A DNA stretch of 64,000 nt from Amycolatopsis balhimycina FH 1894 (GTDB lineage Bacteria > Actinomycetota > Actinomycetes > Mycobacteriales > Pseudonocardiaceae): positions 10,243,508 to 10,307,507 of the forward strand of contig NZ_KB913037.1 in assembly GCF_000384295.1 (NCBI RefSeq). Direction: 5' to 3'. Below are positions 45,801 to 54,593 of the stretch, in pieces. The notes under the pieces are model-generated. The model saw only the letters and a list, made by a program, of their open reading frames with translations, searched no databases and was not told where the DNA came from. Position 1 is the first letter of the stretch. Every line of letters starts with the position of its first letter. The position numbers were made by a program, and so were the translations under genes.

Positions 45801-48429
45801 CGACCGCGAGACCGTCGAAGGGTTCGTCACCCGGCTGGTCCGGGTGCTGGCGGCGGCGATCGCGTCGCCGGACACCCCGATCGGCGGCCTCGACCTGCTG
45901 GTGCCCGGCGAACGACGCCGGCTGCTCACCGCGCCGGACCCCGTGGACTTCGGCCCGTGGCGCCCGGTTCCGGCGCAGATCGCCGATCGCACCGGCGGCG
46001 TCGCGGTCGTGGGCGAATTCGGGGAACTCGGCTACGGCGAGCTGAACCGGCGCGCGAACCGGCTGGCCCACCACCTCGGCATCGCCCGCGGCGCGCTGGT
46101 CGGCGTCTGCCTGCCCCGCGGGCCCGAACTGCTCGTCGCCCAGCTCGCCGTCCTGCGGGCCGGGGGTGCGTACGTGCCGCTCGACCCGGGTTATCCGGCC
46201 GACCGGCTGGCCTTCATGCTCGCCGACGCCGCCGCCGGAGTCGTGATCACCACGACGGACCTCGCTCCGCGCGTCGGCGGGACCGCCAGGGTGTTGTGCC
46301 TCGACGCCGAAGCTTCCGCGATCGCCGCTCAGCCCGCCGACGCGCCTTCGGTCACGCTCAGCCCGCGCGACGCCGCGTACGTCATCTACACGTCGGGGTC
46401 GACCGGGACGCCGAAGGGCGTGGTCCTCGACCACACCGGGCTCGCCCACCTCTGCGCCTGGTACCACCGCGAATTCGGCGTCACGCCCGCGGACCGGGCC
46501 GGGCACGTCGCCGCGCTGGGGTTCGACGCCGCCGTCTTCGAGACCTGGCCTCTGCTGACCGCGGGCGCGTCGGTGCACCTGCCCTCGCAGCGCGCGCTCG
46601 ACGACACCGGCGCGCTCGCCGGGTGGCTCGCCGATTCCGGGATCACCGTGGCGTTCCTGCCCACGCCCCGCCTGGAGCTGATGCTCGACGAACCCACGTT
46701 CGCGGGTCCGGATCTGCGGGTCGTGGTCGCCGGCGGGGACCGGCTGCGCCGCCGTCCGGCCGCCCGGGCCGGCTTCCGGCTGGTCAACGGCTACGGGCCG
46801 ACCGAGTGCAGCGTGATGGCCACCGGCGCGGACGTCCTGCCCGACGGGGACGGTCCGCCGGACATCGGCGGTCCGGTGCCGAACACGCGGGTGTACGTCC
46901 TGGACCGGCGGCTGAACCCGGTGCCCGCCGGGGTGCCGGGGGAGCTGTACCTGGCCGGCGCCGGGCTCGCGCGCGGCTACCTCGGCCGGCCGGGCCTGAC
47001 CGCGCGGACGTTCGTCGCGGACCCCTTCGGCCGCGCGGGGGAGCGGATGTACCGCACCGGTGACGTCGTGCGGTGGCGGCGGGACGGCAGGCTGGACTTC
47101 CTCGGCCGGGCCGACCACCAGGTCAAGGTCCGCGGGGTACGGATCGAACTCGGCGAGATCGACGCCGTGCTCGGCCGCTGCCCCGGGGTCCGGCAGGCGG
47201 TGACGGTGCTGCGCGAAGACCGCCCCGGGCACCCGGAACTGGTCGCCTATCTCGCCGCCGGCCCCGGCGTCGCGCCGAAGGCCCACGCCGAGGCGTTCCT
47301 GCCCGGGCACATGGTGCCGTCCGCGTTCGTCGTACTGGACGCCCTCCCGCTCACGCCGAACGGGAAGCTCGACCGCACCGCGCTCCCCGCGCCGGTGAAG
47401 GCGCCGGTGGCTGCCGGCCGTGCCCCGCGCACGGCGCTGGAACGCGCGCTCTGCGGCCTGTTCACCGAGGTGCTCGACGTGCCCGAGGTGTCGGTCGACG
47501 ACGGCTTCTTCGACCTCGGCGGGCATTCGCTGCTCGCCGGGCGGCTGATCAGCCTGATCCGCCGGGAACTCGGGGCCGAACTGGGCATCCGGGTGCTGTT
47601 CGAGACCCCGACGGTCGCCGGGCTGGCCCGGCGGCTGGGGACGGGCACCGCCACCGGGACCGACCGCGACGAGCTGGCCGTGCTGCTCCCGCTGCGCTCG
47701 GCGGGCGAAGGTGCCCCGCTGTTCTGCGTCCACCCGGCCGCCGGGATCGGCTGGGTGTACTCGGGGCTGCTGGCGCACGTCGACCGGCCGGTCTACGCCC
47801 TGCAGTCCCGCGGCCTGACCCAGCCCGACCGCCGGCCGGCGACCGTCGACGAGCTGGTCAAGGACTACCTGGAGCAGATCCGCCGGGTGCGTCCGCAGGG
47901 GCCGTACCACCTGCTCGGCTGGTCGTTCGGCGCGCAGGTCGCGCACGCGATGGCCGTGCAGCTGCGGGCCCAGGGCGAGGAGATCGGGCTGCTGGCGATG
48001 CTGGACGGGTACCCGCCCACCGGGGCATCCGGGCCGGACGACCCGCTCGCGGCGTTGCTGGCCTCGCTCGGCCTTTCCGGGGTCACGGAACCGTTGGGGC
48101 TGCCTGAGTTCCGCTCGATCCTGCTCGCCGAGGGCAGCGCGCTGGCCGCGCTCGCGCCGCGAGCGGTGGACGCGCTGCCCGAGGTGTTCACCCACAACAG
48201 CGCGCTGGCGAGGTCGCACCGGCCCGCGCCGTACGACGGCGACGTGCTGTTCTTCCGCGCCACGGAAGGAAAACATGCTGCTTCTCCTGCCGTATCGGCG
48301 TGGGAGCCGTATGTCGGGGGCCGGCTGGAGGTGCACGAAGTCCGGGCCCGCCACGGCGAGCTGACACGGCCGGAGTCGTGGGCGGCGATCGGCCCGGTGG
48401 TGGCCCGCCGGTTGTCCGGCGCGCCGTGA
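36868..48429 (+). CDS. NRPS3: C-T-C-A-T-C-A-T-C-A-T-TE, terminal synthetase
   Basis: 3853 residues. Module a: C (H-H-I-A-C-D-G at 124) joined directly to T (G-G-H-S at 482), with no adenylation domain. Module b: C (666), A (A3 at 1127), T (1507). Module c: C (1679), A (2133), T (2514). Module d: C (2698), A (3172), T (3549). Thioesterase from about 3600 with nucleophile G-W-S-F-G at 3686 and His in R-A-R-H-G. Hand-read pockets: b D-V-L-Y-F-G-L-V-D-K, c D-V-W-H-F-G-F-V-E-K (both related to serine DVWHFSLVDK), d D-A-F-F-V-G-G-V-M-K (hydrophobic, Val/Leu-like). No epimerisation domains. The TE would release the chain by hydrolysis or cyclisation. The GTG start follows GAAGGGA. The acceptor module a must be loaded in trans. 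Confidence 0.93.
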   Translation: MRPLSFGQQRLWFLDQLEGPSATYNVPFPLRLRGRLDRRALREAVVDVLGRHEVLRTVIPVAGGVPGQQVLSAEEATARLGFDVRAGDDLTEAIARPFDLAADLPLRVTLFELGPDDHILLLVLHHIACDGWSLGPLGRDLAAAYTARLDGHAPDWAPLPVQYVDFSEWQREVLGTEDDPGSLLSAQLAYWTERLAGLPGRMVLPAHRDGGTSGAAGLVEVELPAELHARLVAVTRAARCTPFMGLQAALAALLHRWGAGDDIVLGTPVSGRGEAALADLVGFFVNTLVLRTDLSGDPSFAELLSRVRDTGLDAYAHQDVPFDRLVDRLGAGRSDTAHPLCQVMVVLQHDDGSALTLPGLDATPVPLDLATAKLDLSVVFAEHANGVSCQFEYAVDLFEKSTVDEMAAMLVRLLDLALADPDRPLGTLDLARVAAVGAEAVPEAAPVVFRGARTAREEILCGLFADVLGLDTVGLDDGFFALGGHSLLATQLISRIRTALHAELGVRALFRAPTVAGILATLDAQAPGPVRPALARRPRPDRVPLSSAQRRLWFLAGVEGQDRAYNIPLTLGLAGPVDVPALAAACRDVVARHESLRTVFPLEHGEPWQHVLPPVEHVLEVVDCAPADLGDLAEAAGSAPFDLAREIPLRARLFRAGDEAVLVLCLHHIAADGWSTGPLMAGLATAYGARLAGKPPVWPPLPVQYADYALWQADLLGDEDDPDSLAARQLGYWTETLAGLPDELALPADRPRPAVPTHRKDVVSAGVGAATHTALLTLARDNQATLFMVVQAAFALLLTRLGAGEDVPIGTPVAGRGDEALDDLVGFFVNTLVLRTDTSGAPTFRELLARVRDADLGAFAHQDLPFERIVEELNPSRVLARHPLFQVLLSFLGAETAGGGWSLPGLTVTAGDTVSGTAKFDLSLTVEERRAGLGCSLEFAVDRFDRATAQDVADRLVRLLETVAANPDFRVDSVELLSDVDRLKLAQWNDTAAPVPAATLPELFARQVARTPNATAVVFEGESLTYAEFDVRVDRLARALRDRGVGPGDVVAVQLPRSLELVTAVYAVHRAGAAYLPVDPGYPADRVAFMLADARPALVLTPETDFGEPGSGSSLPAVTPGHPAYVIYTSGSTGRPKGVLMSHAGIVNHLAWMQAEHPLTAGDRVLQKTPSSFDVSVLEFFRPLIAGAALVVARPDGHRDPAYLLGTIRNERITVLYVVPGILDGILGLSEADCPSLRQVFCGGEALTTALADRCAKTLTAELVNLYGPTEVAVDATAHTVTGIPVPIGAPVWNTRAYVLDGRLSPVPPGVPGELYLAGAQLADGYLHRGGLTADRFLADPFGGPGERMYRTGDLVRWRAGGVLDYLGRTDEQVKLRGLRVEPGEIAAVAADHPGVREAAVVLREDRPGDQRLVAYFVGDADPDELRDHVAAFVPRHLVPSAFVALPGLPRTPNGKLDRKALPVPDLAVTATRDARDAREEILCGLFADVLGVERVGIDDGFFDLGGHSLLATKLVSRIRAAFGAELGIGDLFDAPTVATLAPRLSTADPARPALRPVPRPEPMPLSSAQQRLWFVLQFGDDTGAYDMPCALRLRGTLDRDALSAALGDVAERHDVLRTIFPAADGQPRQQILEDWRPELTVVEGPLEARPFDLTREPPFRAVLRAEAPDEHVLLLQLHHIAADGWSMGPLVADLAEAYTARRDGHAPEWAPLPVQYADYTLWQRDLLGDADDPDSLLSAQLAYWRDQLAGIPDELPLPFDRPRPAVASHRGDSVPVEIGAELSDRLRALAGSAQATLFMVLQAALATVLTRSGAGEDVPIGTAIAGRTDEALDGLIGFFVNTLVLRTDTSGAPTFRELLGRVRETGLAAYARQDVPFERLVHELNPARSLARHPLFQVFLVLQNTGDADPVLPGLDVTPEVLDSDAVKFDLGLNLAEHAAGITGSLSYAADLFDRATAQALAGRLVRLLDAVTAEPDTAVDRIDLLSDVDRQSLTAWTATDAPVSAETLPELFSRQMARTPDATAVVFEGESLTYAEFDIRVDRLARALSGHGVRPGDVVAVQLPRSIDLVVAVHAVHRAGAAYLPVDPGYPADRIAFLLEDARPSLVLTEDTALDGDGPLPAITAAHPAYVIYTSGSTGRPKGVLMSHAGIVNHLAWMQGDYPLGPGDRLLQKTPSGFDVSVWELFWPLLTGAALVVARPDGHRDPAYLRELIRTESVTVAHFVPAMLEAFLAEPGDVSSLRQLFCGGEALTPELAQRCVSALPARLSNFYGPTEFAVEASHHPFSPGDSAVPIGRPVWNTRTYVLDGRLAPVPPGVPGELWLAGIQLADGYLHRPGLTAERFVPDPAGGPGTRMYRTGDLVRWTHGGALEYLGRTDDQVKLRGQRLEPGEVAGAAARHPAVGQAVAVVREDVPGDRRLVVYCTGDAGPADVRTHLATVLPEYMVPAAVVVLPEFPLTPHGKIDRRALPAPDVQSISDSYRAPRDPAEEILCGLYAELLGIGRVGIDDGFFDLGGHSLLATRLISRVRSALGAELGIRDLFQHPTVAGLATRIDHGRPVRPALRPRPVPDRIPLSHAQQRLWFLNQLHGRDAGYAVVCALRLTGQLDRGALAGALADVTGRHEALRTIFPELDGSPCQQILGVADVPPAVRAVDESELAEALASASAATFDLTTDRPFRPELLVLGEDEQVLVLVQHHIVSDGWSMGPLVRDLAAAYTARCAGDSPKWTPLPVQYRDYALWQHEVLGDPDDDGSVLGAELAYWRERLAGLPEELVLPADRPRPAVAGHGGDSVPVEIDAGLHGALRGLAREGGVTLFMVLQAAFAVLLSRLGAGDDVPIGTPVAGRTDEALDDLVGFFVNTLVLRVDTAGEPTFRELLARVRETDLGAFAHQDVPFERLVHELNPARSLARHPLFQVLFVLQNAGDADLELPGLQVTGEPVAVRTAAFDLALSLHELDPGRPSGIGGGLAYRTDLFDRETVEGFVTRLVRVLAAAIASPDTPIGGLDLLVPGERRRLLTAPDPVDFGPWRPVPAQIADRTGGVAVVGEFGELGYGELNRRANRLAHHLGIARGALVGVCLPRGPELLVAQLAVLRAGGAYVPLDPGYPADRLAFMLADAAAGVVITTTDLAPRVGGTARVLCLDAEASAIAAQPADAPSVTLSPRDAAYVIYTSGSTGTPKGVVLDHTGLAHLCAWYHREFGVTPADRAGHVAALGFDAAVFETWPLLTAGASVHLPSQRALDDTGALAGWLADSGITVAFLPTPRLELMLDEPTFAGPDLRVVVAGGDRLRRRPAARAGFRLVNGYGPTECSVMATGADVLPDGDGPPDIGGPVPNTRVYVLDRRLNPVPAGVPGELYLAGAGLARGYLGRPGLTARTFVADPFGRAGERMYRTGDVVRWRRDGRLDFLGRADHQVKVRGVRIELGEIDAVLGRCPGVRQAVTVLREDRPGHPELVAYLAAGPGVAPKAHAEAFLPGHMVPSAFVVLDALPLTPNGKLDRTALPAPVKAPVAAGRAPRTALERALCGLFTEVLDVPEVSVDDGFFDLGGHSLLAGRLISLIRRELGAELGIRVLFETPTVAGLARRLGTGTATGTDRDELAVLLPLRSAGEGAPLFCVHPAAGIGWVYSGLLAHVDRPVYALQSRGLTQPDRRPATVDELVKDYLEQIRRVRPQGPYHLLGWSFGAQVAHAMAVQLRAQGEEIGLLAMLDGYPPTGASGPDDPLAALLASLGLSGVTEPLGLPEFRSILLAEGSALAALAPRAVDALPEVFTHNSALARSHRPAPYDGDVLFFRATEGKHAASPAVSAWEPYVGGRLEVHEVRARHGELTRPESWAAIGPVVARRLSGAP

Positions 48430-48466
48430 CGACGGGTTCCGGCTGAGCGGGGCGGGCCCGGGTGCC

Positions 48467-48513
48467 GTGAACGACTCGTTCATGGCGTGGGACGTCAGGA
48501 AAGAGTCGTTCAC
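48467..48513. repeat. Intergenic hairpin after NRPS3
   Basis: GTGAACGACTC at 48467 pairs with GAGTCGTTCAC ending at 48513, with partial pairing inside. It lies between the convergent NRPS3 and XRE/NB-ARC genes and probably terminates transcription. The outer arm is shared with 50225-50271. Confidence 0.8.
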
Positions 48514-48542
48514 TGCACTCGTGCCCGCTCCGCTTGCCGGGG

Positions 48543-49754
48543 TCAGACCGCGACGCGGTGGTCGAGGCCGAGGGCGTTCACCAGGTCCAGCGTGCGGAAC
48601 CGGGTGCGGTCCTGGCCCGCCGGGCGCACCAGGCCGTGCAGGACCAGGCGGCGGACGAACCGGGCACCGGCCGCCGCCGGGATGCCCGTCAACCCGGCCA
48701 CGTCACCGACGGACCAGCCCGCGTCGAGCCCCGTCAGGCGCGCCAGCAGGGACACCTCGGCGGCGTCCAGGCCGCGGACGGCCGAGTCGAGGGTGTCGCG
48801 CAGCCCGGGCAGGTGGTCCGCGGTCAGGGCGAACGGGTCGGTCCGCACGTGCTCCAGCACGGCCGCCGGTTCGTAGACCAGGAACCAGCAGGCGGCCGCC
48901 TCCAGCGCGGCCGGGATGCCGTCGAGCCGACGGCACAGCGCGGCGACGTCCGCGGCCGTGGTCCGGTCGAGGGTGAACCCCGGCCGGACCTGGCGGACCT
49001 CGCGGACCAGCAGCCGGACGGACGGCACGGCCGCCAGTGTGGCCGGGTCACTGCTCCCGGGTTCGGGCACGGCGAGCGGCGTGAGCGGGAAGACCCGCTC
49101 GCCGGGCAGCCCGAACGGCGCCGCAGCGGTGGCGAGGATTCGCAGCCCGCGGCATTCGCGCAGCAGGACGGCCAGGTCGTCCAGCCGGACCCGGTCCGGC
49201 TCGTGGCCGTCGAGGACCAGCAGGGCCGGACGGTCGCCGATCAGGACCGCGAGCTCGCCCGGGCCACCGGTTCCCAGCAGGGGTTGTTCCCGGCCGCCGG
49301 CGGACGACCACAGCACGACGACCCCGCCCGATTCGTGCACCCCGACGGCGACCTCCTGGGCCAGCCGGCTCTTGCCGACGCCACCCAGCCCGGTGATGGT
49401 CACCAGCCGGTGGCTGCCCGCGGCCAGGAGCTCGCGCACGGCCGTGACTTCTTCGTCCCGGCCGAGCAGCGCGTTCAGCGGCGTGGGCGGTGGAGCCGGG
49501 TCGGCGCACCGCAACCGGAAGTCGCCGTCCGCCGGGTGGCAGCCCGCCGCCTCGAAGTCCGCGCGTTCGCGGCCCCGCAGGCCGAGCCCGTCCGCGATCA
49601 GCCGCACGGTGTCCCGGCGCGGCCGGTGCGCCCGGCCGGACTCGAGATCGCGGATGGCGCGAATGCTCACCGTGGACAGGTCCGCCAATTGCCGCTGGGT
49701 GGCACCACGTTTTGTGCGGTGCGCCTTCAGCAGTTCCCCGAAATTCCGCTGCAC
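48543..49754 (-). CDS. XRE helix-turn-helix / NB-ARC ATPase regulator
   Basis: 403 residues. N-terminal XRE domain (F-G-E-L-L-K-A-H-R, then T-Q-R-Q-L-A-D-L-S-T-V-S-I-R-A-I-R-D-L-E-S-G), a linker, then an NTPase domain with Walker A G-L-G-G-V-G-K-S and Walker B-like L-L-V-L-D-G-H. The C-terminal region has NB-ARC-like helices (L-D-G-I-P-A-A-L-E-A-A), but the long repeat domain of most STAND regulators is missing. The GTG at 49754 is chosen because AGGAACGGA precedes it; a GTG at 49823 would add 23 residues without a ribosome-binding site. It faces NRPS3 and is divergent from the DTPW peptide gene across a set of GATAAC sites. Likely regulator of the peptide gene and perhaps of the NRPS locus (inference). 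Confidence 0.82.
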   Translation of the reverse strand: MQRNFGELLKAHRTKRGATQRQLADLSTVSIRAIRDLESGRAHRPRRDTVRLIADGLGLRGRERADFEAAGCHPADGDFRLRCADPAPPPTPLNALLGRDEEVTAVRELLAAGSHRLVTITGLGGVGKSRLAQEVAVGVHESGGVVVLWSSAGGREQPLLGTGGPGELAVLIGDRPALLVLDGHEPDRVRLDDLAVLLRECRGLRILATAAAPFGLPGERVFPLTPLAVPEPGSSDPATLAAVPSVRLLVREVRQVRPGFTLDRTTAADVAALCRRLDGIPAALEAAACWFLVYEPAAVLEHVRTDPFALTADHLPGLRDTLDSAVRGLDAAEVSLLARLTGLDAGWSVGDVAGLTGIPAAAGARFVRRLVLHGLVRPAGQDRTRFRTLDLVNALGLDHRVAV

Positions 49755-49844
49755 GAATCGTCCGTTCCTGTCAGCGCCGTTCCCGTTTCGGGGATCCGGC
49801 GGTTCGGATGCGATTTCCACCACGGGATCAGCATCGTGAGGGCG

Positions 49845-49923
49845 GCTATCCCGGCGTTATCACGCAGCCACCGCGAGCACGATAACTCCGGCGATAACGG
49901 CCGGAACACCCCGGCGATAGCGG
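49845..49923. promoter_or_regulatory. Helically phased GATAAC/GATAGC operator array
   Basis: Five related hexamers lie between the divergent regulator and peptide genes: GCTATC (49845), GTTATC (49856), GATAAC (49881), GATAAC (49893), GATAGC (49915), the first two in the opposite orientation to the others. Start-to-start spacings are 11, 25, 12 and 22 bases, close to whole helical turns except the middle. CCGGCGATA-A/G-CGG repeats at 49888-49900 and 49911-49923. Some sites overlap the regulator's own leader, which fits autoregulation plus control of the peptide gene. Confidence 0.5.
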
Positions 49924-50001
49924 CGCGATGCCGGGCGTTCCTAACGTCGGTGGGGCAAGGAACGAACAAAATCATCGCCCCCCGAACGAAAAGAGACGAC
50001 G

Positions 50002-50205
50002 GTGCGTATTCTTCCGGCCCTCGGCGCGATCGCCACGGCGGTTCTCCTCCCGGTCCTCGCCGCCACCGCGGCCCAGGCCGCTCCCGCGGACACCCCCTGG
50101 GCAGTCTCATCCGACACCCCATGGGCGGCCGGCCCGGCGGACACCCCATGGGCGGCGCCGCTGGACACGCCGTGGGGCGCCACCTCTGCCGACACCCCGT
50201 GGTGA
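50002..50205 (+). CDS. Small secreted peptide with five DTPW repeats
   Basis: 67 residues from a GTG at 50002. Residues 1-26 are a Sec signal peptide (M-R-I-L-P-A-L-G, hydrophobic core, A-Q-A cleavage site). The mature 41 residues consist almost only of five D-T-P-W units at periods of 8, 9, 8 and 9 residues with small linkers (A-V-S-S, A-A-G-P-A, A-A-P-L, G-A-T-S-A), ending in W. There are no cysteines. The codons for the repeats differ (ccc tgg, cca tgg, ccg tgg), so the repeat is held at protein level. It could be a signal, a precursor cut into small peptides, or a wall-associated peptide; none can be shown. Divergent from the XRE/NB-ARC regulator, with the GATAAC array between. Confidence 0.7.
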   Translation: MRILPALGAIATAVLLPVLAATAAQAAPADTPWAVSSDTPWAAGPADTPWAAPLDTPWGATSADTPW

Positions 50206-50224
50206 ACCCACCCGCGGCGAGGTC

Positions 50225-50271
50225 GTGAACGACTCGTTCACCTCGTCCGACGTCAGGAAAGGGTCGTTCAC
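50225..50271. repeat. Intergenic hairpin after the DTPW gene
   Basis: GTGAACGACTCGTTCAC is itself an 8+1+8 palindrome, and its left half also pairs with GGGTCGTTCAC ending at 50271. It lies between the convergent DTPW and SARP genes and is a probable terminator. Same family as 48467-48513. Confidence 0.8.
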
Positions 50272-50295
50272 GTCATCGGGAACTCCCAGCGGTGC

Positions 50296-53145
50296 TCAGC
50301 CAGGGAGTGCTTGCAGCGCCGCGAGGTCGGCCCGGACCCGGTCGTCCGGCGCGCCGCCGGTGATCCGGCTCTGCAGCTCCAGCGCTTCCACCAGCAGCCG
50401 CTCGGCCGTTTCGCGGCGGCCGAGGTGGGCGTGGGCCAGGCCCAGCCGGTGCAGGATGCGGGCTTCGCCGGCGACGTCGCGGGCCGTGCGCGCCCGGGTC
50501 AGCAGGCCGGTCAGCAGGTCCGCCGCTTCGCTGTGCCGGCCCTGGCGCATCAGGAGCCCGCTGAGCCGGTACCGCAGCTGGACCTCGACGCGGGGCGTCC
50601 CGGTCCGGTCGCAGATCCGCAGTGCCTCGGCCAGGTACGCCCCCGCCCGCTCCTCGTCACCCGCGTCGAGCTCGGTCTGCGCGAGCCTGCCGAGCACGTA
50701 CGCCTCGCCGACCGGGTCCCCGGCCACCCGGAACTCGACGAGTGCCCGCTCGAAGCGGGCCTGGGGGTCCGCGCCGCGGGCTTCGTCGAGCAGGGCCAGG
50801 TTGCGGTGCGCCATCGCCGTTCCGTGGGCGTCGCCGAGGTCTTCGAACGTCGCCAGCGCGGCGGCCAGCGGCTCGGCCGCGGCGTCCGGCCGTGACCGGC
50901 TCAGCTGCAGTGAACCCAGCGAGCACAGCAAGGCCGCTTCACCCCGGCGGTTGGCCACCGCGCGGACGGCTTCCAGGGCCTGCCGGTGCGTGCGCTCCCA
51001 GGCATCGAAGTAGCACCGGTTCTCGAACAGCGCGACCATCGTGACCGCCAGGTCCCAGGCGCACTCGTCCAGACCTGCCTCGGCGGCCAGCGCGACGATC
51101 GAGCACAGGTTGTCCTGCTCGTCTTCGAACCACAGCAGCGGATCGGCCAGGATCCGGTCGACGGCGTCGGCGGGCGGCCGCAGCCGGGGCGCCGAACCGT
51201 GCAGCACGGTGAAGTCGCCGCCGTAGATGCGGTGGTGCGCTTCGCTGGCCAGGCCCAGCCAGCCGCTCGAGACCCTGGCCAGCGCCGCCCGGCGGCCGCT
51301 CGCCTGCTCGTGCTCGTCGAGCTGCTCGCGGGCGAACAGCCGGATGAGGTCGTGGAAGCGGTAGCGCGGGCTGCCGTCCCGTTCGATCGCCGAGATCTCC
51401 AGCATCTGCGCGTCGACGAGCCGCTCCAGCAGGTCCGCCGCCCGCAAGGGGTCGGCCTCCAGCAGCGCCGCGGCCACCCACACCGGGAAGCTGAGGCGGT
51501 CGAGGCAGCTGAGCAGCCGCAGCAGGCGCCGGGCGTCGCCGGCCAAGCCGTCGTAGGTCAGCGCGAGGCTGGCCCGCACCATCAGCTCGCCGTGCGCGAG
51601 CTCGTCGAGCCGGCGGCGTTCGTCCGAAAGCCGTTCCAGCATCCACGCGAGCGACCAGCTCGGCCGCGCGGCGAGCCGGGCGGCCACGATCCGCAGCGCC
51701 AGCGGCAACCCGCCGACCAGCCGCACCAGCGCGTCGACGGCGGCCGGTTCGGCGGCCACCCGTTCGGTCCCGATCATCGTGGCGAGCATGCCGGTCGCCT
51801 GCTCGGGATCGAGCACGTCGACGTCGAGCACGCCGGCTCCGGCCAGCCCGGTGAGCCGGACGCGGCTGGTCACCACGACGACGCAGCTGGAACTGCCCGG
51901 CAGCAGGTCGCGGACCTGGCGCTCGGAGTGGGCGTCGTCCAGCACCACGAGCATCCGCTTGCCCGCCAGCCGGTGCCGGTACATCTCCGCGCGTTCGTCG
52001 ACCGAGCCGGGCACCGCCGGGCCGGGGACGCCGAGGGCGCGCAGGAACCGGCCGAGGACGTCGAGCGGGTCGGCCGGGTGGGCGCGGGTCCCGCCGAGGT
52101 CGCAGTAGAGCTGGCCGTCGGGGCAGTGGTCCTCGGCGATCCGGTGCGCGACGTGCACCGCGAGCACGGTCTTGCCGACGCCGGGCTTGCCCGCCAGCAC
52201 CACCACCGGGGTCGCCCGGCGCCCCGGGTGACCGAGCAGCAGCCGTTCGGTGTGCTCGATGAGCGCGTCGCGGGCGGTGAAGTCGGCGATGTCGGCCGGC
52301 AGCTGGAACGGCACCACCGGCGGGTGCGCCAGCGCCGCGGGCGCTTCGGGGGCAGGGCTCCGGCGCAGCCCGGCGTCGTCGGCCAGGATCGCGGCCTCCA
52401 GCCGGCGCAGCTCGTCGCCCGGCTCGAGACCGAGCTGTTCGACGAGCAGCTCACGCCCGGCGCGGTAGGTCTCCAGCGCCTCGGCCTGCCGCCCGGACCG
52501 GAAGAGCGCGAGCATCAGCTGGCCGCGCAGCCGTTCCCGCAGCGGGTTCGCGGCCACCTGGCTCGCCAGCTCGCCGATCAGCTGGTGCTGCCTGCCGAGC
52601 CGCAGCCCGAGGTCGAAGTGGGCTTCGACGGCGTTGAGCCGTTGCTCCTCGAGGTGGCTGGCCTTGGCCTCCAGCAGCCGGCTCCCGGTCCCGCTCAGCG
52701 CGGGGCCGCGCCACAGGGCGAGCGCGGCGCCGAGCATCCGGGACGCGTCTTCCAGGGCCCCGGTCCTGGTCAGGTCGGCGGCGCCGGAGACCAGGCCGGT
52801 GAAGGTCCGGGCGTCGAGCTGCCCGTCGGCGACCTGCAGTTCGTAGCCGGGGCCGCGGGTCACGAGCGTGTCCGGGCCGACGGCCGCGGCCAGCGCGCGG
52901 CGCAGCCGGGAGACGCAGATCTGGACCTGCGTGCGCGCGGTCGCCGGGGGATCGTCGTACCAGATCGCCTCGATGAGCTGGTCCAGGCTCACCACCCGGT
53001 TCGCGTCGACCAGCAGCGCCGCGAGGACGGTCTGCTGGCGGCCGGGCGGGATGCGGAGCTCACCGCCGGCGAGGTCCCGGATCTCCAGGGGACCGAGGAT
53101 CCGGTAGACGGGCTGATCGCCCGGCGGCCCGCTGGTCAAACTCAC
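50296..53145 (-). CDS. SARP/AfsR-type regulator (DBD-BTAD-NB-ARC-TPR)
   Basis: 949 residues. The OmpR-like winged helix (residues 13-105; I-L-G-P-L-E-I-R-D, R-L-R-R-A-L) and bacterial transcriptional activation domain (to about 260) are followed by an NB-ARC ATPase with Walker A A-G-K-P-G-V-G-K-T and L-V-V-L-D-D-A-H, then TPR-like helical repeats. This is the large AfsR/SARP layout that activates secondary-metabolism promoters by binding direct repeats upstream of the -10 box. The GTG at 53145 has GAGGGA 6 bases upstream. Its position between the NRPS locus and other accessory genes makes it a candidate pathway activator; no target site was found here for it. Confidence 0.9.
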   Translation of the reverse strand: MSLTSGPPGDQPVYRILGPLEIRDLAGGELRIPPGRQQTVLAALLVDANRVVSLDQLIEAIWYDDPPATARTQVQICVSRLRRALAAAVGPDTLVTRGPGYELQVADGQLDARTFTGLVSGAADLTRTGALEDASRMLGAALALWRGPALSGTGSRLLEAKASHLEEQRLNAVEAHFDLGLRLGRQHQLIGELASQVAANPLRERLRGQLMLALFRSGRQAEALETYRAGRELLVEQLGLEPGDELRRLEAAILADDAGLRRSPAPEAPAALAHPPVVPFQLPADIADFTARDALIEHTERLLLGHPGRRATPVVVLAGKPGVGKTVLAVHVAHRIAEDHCPDGQLYCDLGGTRAHPADPLDVLGRFLRALGVPGPAVPGSVDERAEMYRHRLAGKRMLVVLDDAHSERQVRDLLPGSSSCVVVVTSRVRLTGLAGAGVLDVDVLDPEQATGMLATMIGTERVAAEPAAVDALVRLVGGLPLALRIVAARLAARPSWSLAWMLERLSDERRRLDELAHGELMVRASLALTYDGLAGDARRLLRLLSCLDRLSFPVWVAAALLEADPLRAADLLERLVDAQMLEISAIERDGSPRYRFHDLIRLFAREQLDEHEQASGRRAALARVSSGWLGLASEAHHRIYGGDFTVLHGSAPRLRPPADAVDRILADPLLWFEDEQDNLCSIVALAAEAGLDECAWDLAVTMVALFENRCYFDAWERTHRQALEAVRAVANRRGEAALLCSLGSLQLSRSRPDAAAEPLAAALATFEDLGDAHGTAMAHRNLALLDEARGADPQARFERALVEFRVAGDPVGEAYVLGRLAQTELDAGDEERAGAYLAEALRICDRTGTPRVEVQLRYRLSGLLMRQGRHSEAADLLTGLLTRARTARDVAGEARILHRLGLAHAHLGRRETAERLLVEALELQSRITGGAPDDRVRADLAALQALPG

Positions 53146-53205
53146 GCTGTTCCCTCAATGCCGATTCCGTGGCCGGCGCGGGCAGGCAGAACAAGCTGCC
53201 CGACC

Positions 53206-53616
53206 TCATCCGACTGCTCGTGAATTTTCCCCGGAACCGAAGTCTGTCTTCTGGACCGTGATAAGCCCATAGTCCGAAAGCGTGAAACTGTCGATGAAGG
53301 CGGTATTTGTACTTCCGCCGTTCGGCCCAATGGCGGCAATCACGCCGATCATCACGACCTCACCGTGCGTCACCGTCACGCTCTGCAGAGTGTGCGCCGT
53401 CGGCGACTTGGCCGCGCGGAAGCTTTCAATGGCGCAGCGGCCCCTTATCGGCGCGATTCCCGGAAAGTAAAGAACGGCGTCGGCGGTGAAAAGGGAACCG
53501 TATCCGTCGAGGTCCCCGATATCGAGATAGTGGTAGCTGAGCCGCACGTGGTCGATTCCGAGTGCGCCGGCGGCGGCACTCGGCCGACCGTGTTTCCCTG
53601 CTCCAGCTGGCGCCAT
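53206..53616 (-). CDS. NTF2/SnoaL-like protein
   Basis: 136 residues with the SnoaL-like 4-family start: a helix and V-R-L-S-Y-H-Y-L-D-I-G-D-L-D-G-Y-G-S-L-F-T, then D-A-V-L-Y-F-P-G and G-R-C-A-I-E-S-F-R, and later beta strands (V-T-H-G-E-V-V-M-I-G). The Y-H-Y-L-D-x-x-D pattern is common in polyketide cyclase/dehydratase-like members, but no reaction can be assigned. ATG at 53616 with GGAGGGA upstream. Located 60 bases before the SARP gene in the same direction, so probably co-transcribed with it. Confidence 0.75.
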   Translation of the reverse strand: MAPAGAGKHGRPSAAAGALGIDHVRLSYHYLDIGDLDGYGSLFTADAVLYFPGIAPIRGRCAIESFRAAKSPTAHTLQSVTVTHGEVVMIGVIAAIGPNGGSTNTAFIDSFTLSDYGLITVQKTDFGSGENSRAVG

Positions 53617-53648
53617 TTCGGCGTCCCTCCACTGATCGTCTTTGCGGG

Positions 53649-53732
53649 GGTCCGGGTGGCGCAGCCCCCGGCCCGGGGCGAAGCTCCGGATGTCACTGAG
53701 TCGTCCCGGGCCGGGGCTTCGTCACCCGGACC
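53649..53732. terminator. Imperfect long inverted repeat, probable terminator
   Basis: GGTCCGGGTG (53649-53658) pairs with CACCCGGACC (53723-53732), and the GC-rich inner arms (CCCCGGCCCGGG / CCCGGGCCGGGG) extend it to almost 30 bp with a few mismatches. It lies downstream of the IMPase-like gene and upstream of the NTF2-like gene, in the gap 53617-53783, which holds no gene. Confidence 0.5.
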
Positions 53733-53783
53733 GGCGGGTCCGCCCAGTCTGACCGGGCCGGCTTGCGCCCCGCTATCCGCGGG

Positions 53784-54566
53784 CTATCCCGCGGTGAGAA
53801 CGGCCAGGGCGGCGGCGTGCACCCCCGGCGCGGCGGCGAGGTAGCTCCGGCAGGCCGGAGTCCAGGGACTGCCCTCGAGGTCGGTGACCACGCCACCGGC
53901 CTCCTGGACCAGCAGCACGCCCGCCGCCTGCGAACGCACGTTGTCGAACTGCCAGTGCAGGTCCATCCGGCCCGCGGCGACCAGGGCGAGCTGCTGGCTC
54001 ACCGGCACGGAGATCCGCACGTGGAGGGCGGCCTTCGACATCACGCCGAAGGAGGCGCCCATGCGGTCCAGGAGCTCGGCGTCCTGACCGGGCTGACCTT
54101 GGCCGGTGCCGGCCAGGGCGCCGTCGAGCGACGTCTTGCCGGAGACGTGCGCCGGGACGCCGTTGAGGAACGTCCCGCCGCCTTCGAGGGCGGTGAACGT
54201 CTCGTCGAGCACCGGGAAGCAGACCACGGCCAGCACCGGGCGCCCGTCGCGGACGAGGCTCACGCCGATGTTCCAGTCCGGCATGCCGTGGACGGCGTTG
54301 ACGTTGCCGCCCACGGGATCGATCAGCCACCACTCGCCGGCGGGCAGGGGGCCCGACCCGTGTTCGTCGTCGAGCCAGCGCGCCTCCGGCCGGATCTCGG
54401 CCAACGCCGGTCGCAGCGTGTCGGCGACGGCCGTGTCGTTGTCGTGCAGGCTCGTCAGCAGTCCGGTCAGCCCGGCTTGCCGCGACTCGGGGGAGTAGCG
54501 CCGCAGCATGCGGGCGCCGGCGTGCCGCACGGCGGTGGCGGTGGCAGCGAGCAGTTCCTTGTCCAT
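53784..54566 (-). CDS. Inositol-monophosphatase-like protein with altered metal site
   Basis: 260 residues of the IMPase/FBPase fold. Recognisable elements: N-D-T-A-V-A-D helix, D-D-E-H-G (metal-binding acid region), W-W-L-I-D-P-V-G-G-N-V-N-A-V-H-G, and C-terminal A-A-G-V-L-L-V-Q-E-A-G-G-V-V-T-D. In active members the motif is D-P-x-D-G-T; here the second Asp is Gly86 and Thr is Asn88, removing a metal ligand, so classical phosphatase activity is doubtful. Divergent by 27 bases from a LysR gene that probably controls it. AGGAGG precedes the ATG at 54566. Confidence 0.82.
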   Translation of the reverse strand: MDKELLAATATAVRHAGARMLRRYSPESRQAGLTGLLTSLHDNDTAVADTLRPALAEIRPEARWLDDEHGSGPLPAGEWWLIDPVGGNVNAVHGMPDWNIGVSLVRDGRPVLAVVCFPVLDETFTALEGGGTFLNGVPAHVSGKTSLDGALAGTGQGQPGQDAELLDRMGASFGVMSKAALHVRISVPVSQQLALVAAGRMDLHWQFDNVRSQAAGVLLVQEAGGVVTDLEGSPWTPACRSYLAAAPGVHAAALAVLTAG

Positions 54567-54593
54567 GAATCCTCCTGTGGTTGTCTTGCCTTC

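Noticed and set aside
24097..48429. Firm amino acid assignment for every adenylation domain
   Set aside because: Hand alignment gives pockets, but only the stand-alone A-T is close to a known code. The rest are reported as weak hints only.
36988..48513. A 3841-codon open frame antisense to NRPS3 (and 1453-1523-codon frames antisense to NRPS1 and NRPS2)
   Set aside because: Amino acid content is Arg/Gly/Pro/Ala/Val-rich with no domain, and the frame mirrors the G/C-rich third codon positions of the NRPS genes. Stop codons are simply rare in that frame at this composition.
50002..50205. DTPW repeats as a CRISPR or simple DNA tandem repeat
   Set aside because: Units differ in codons and spacing at DNA level, so the repeat is in the protein, not the DNA, and no cas genes are present.
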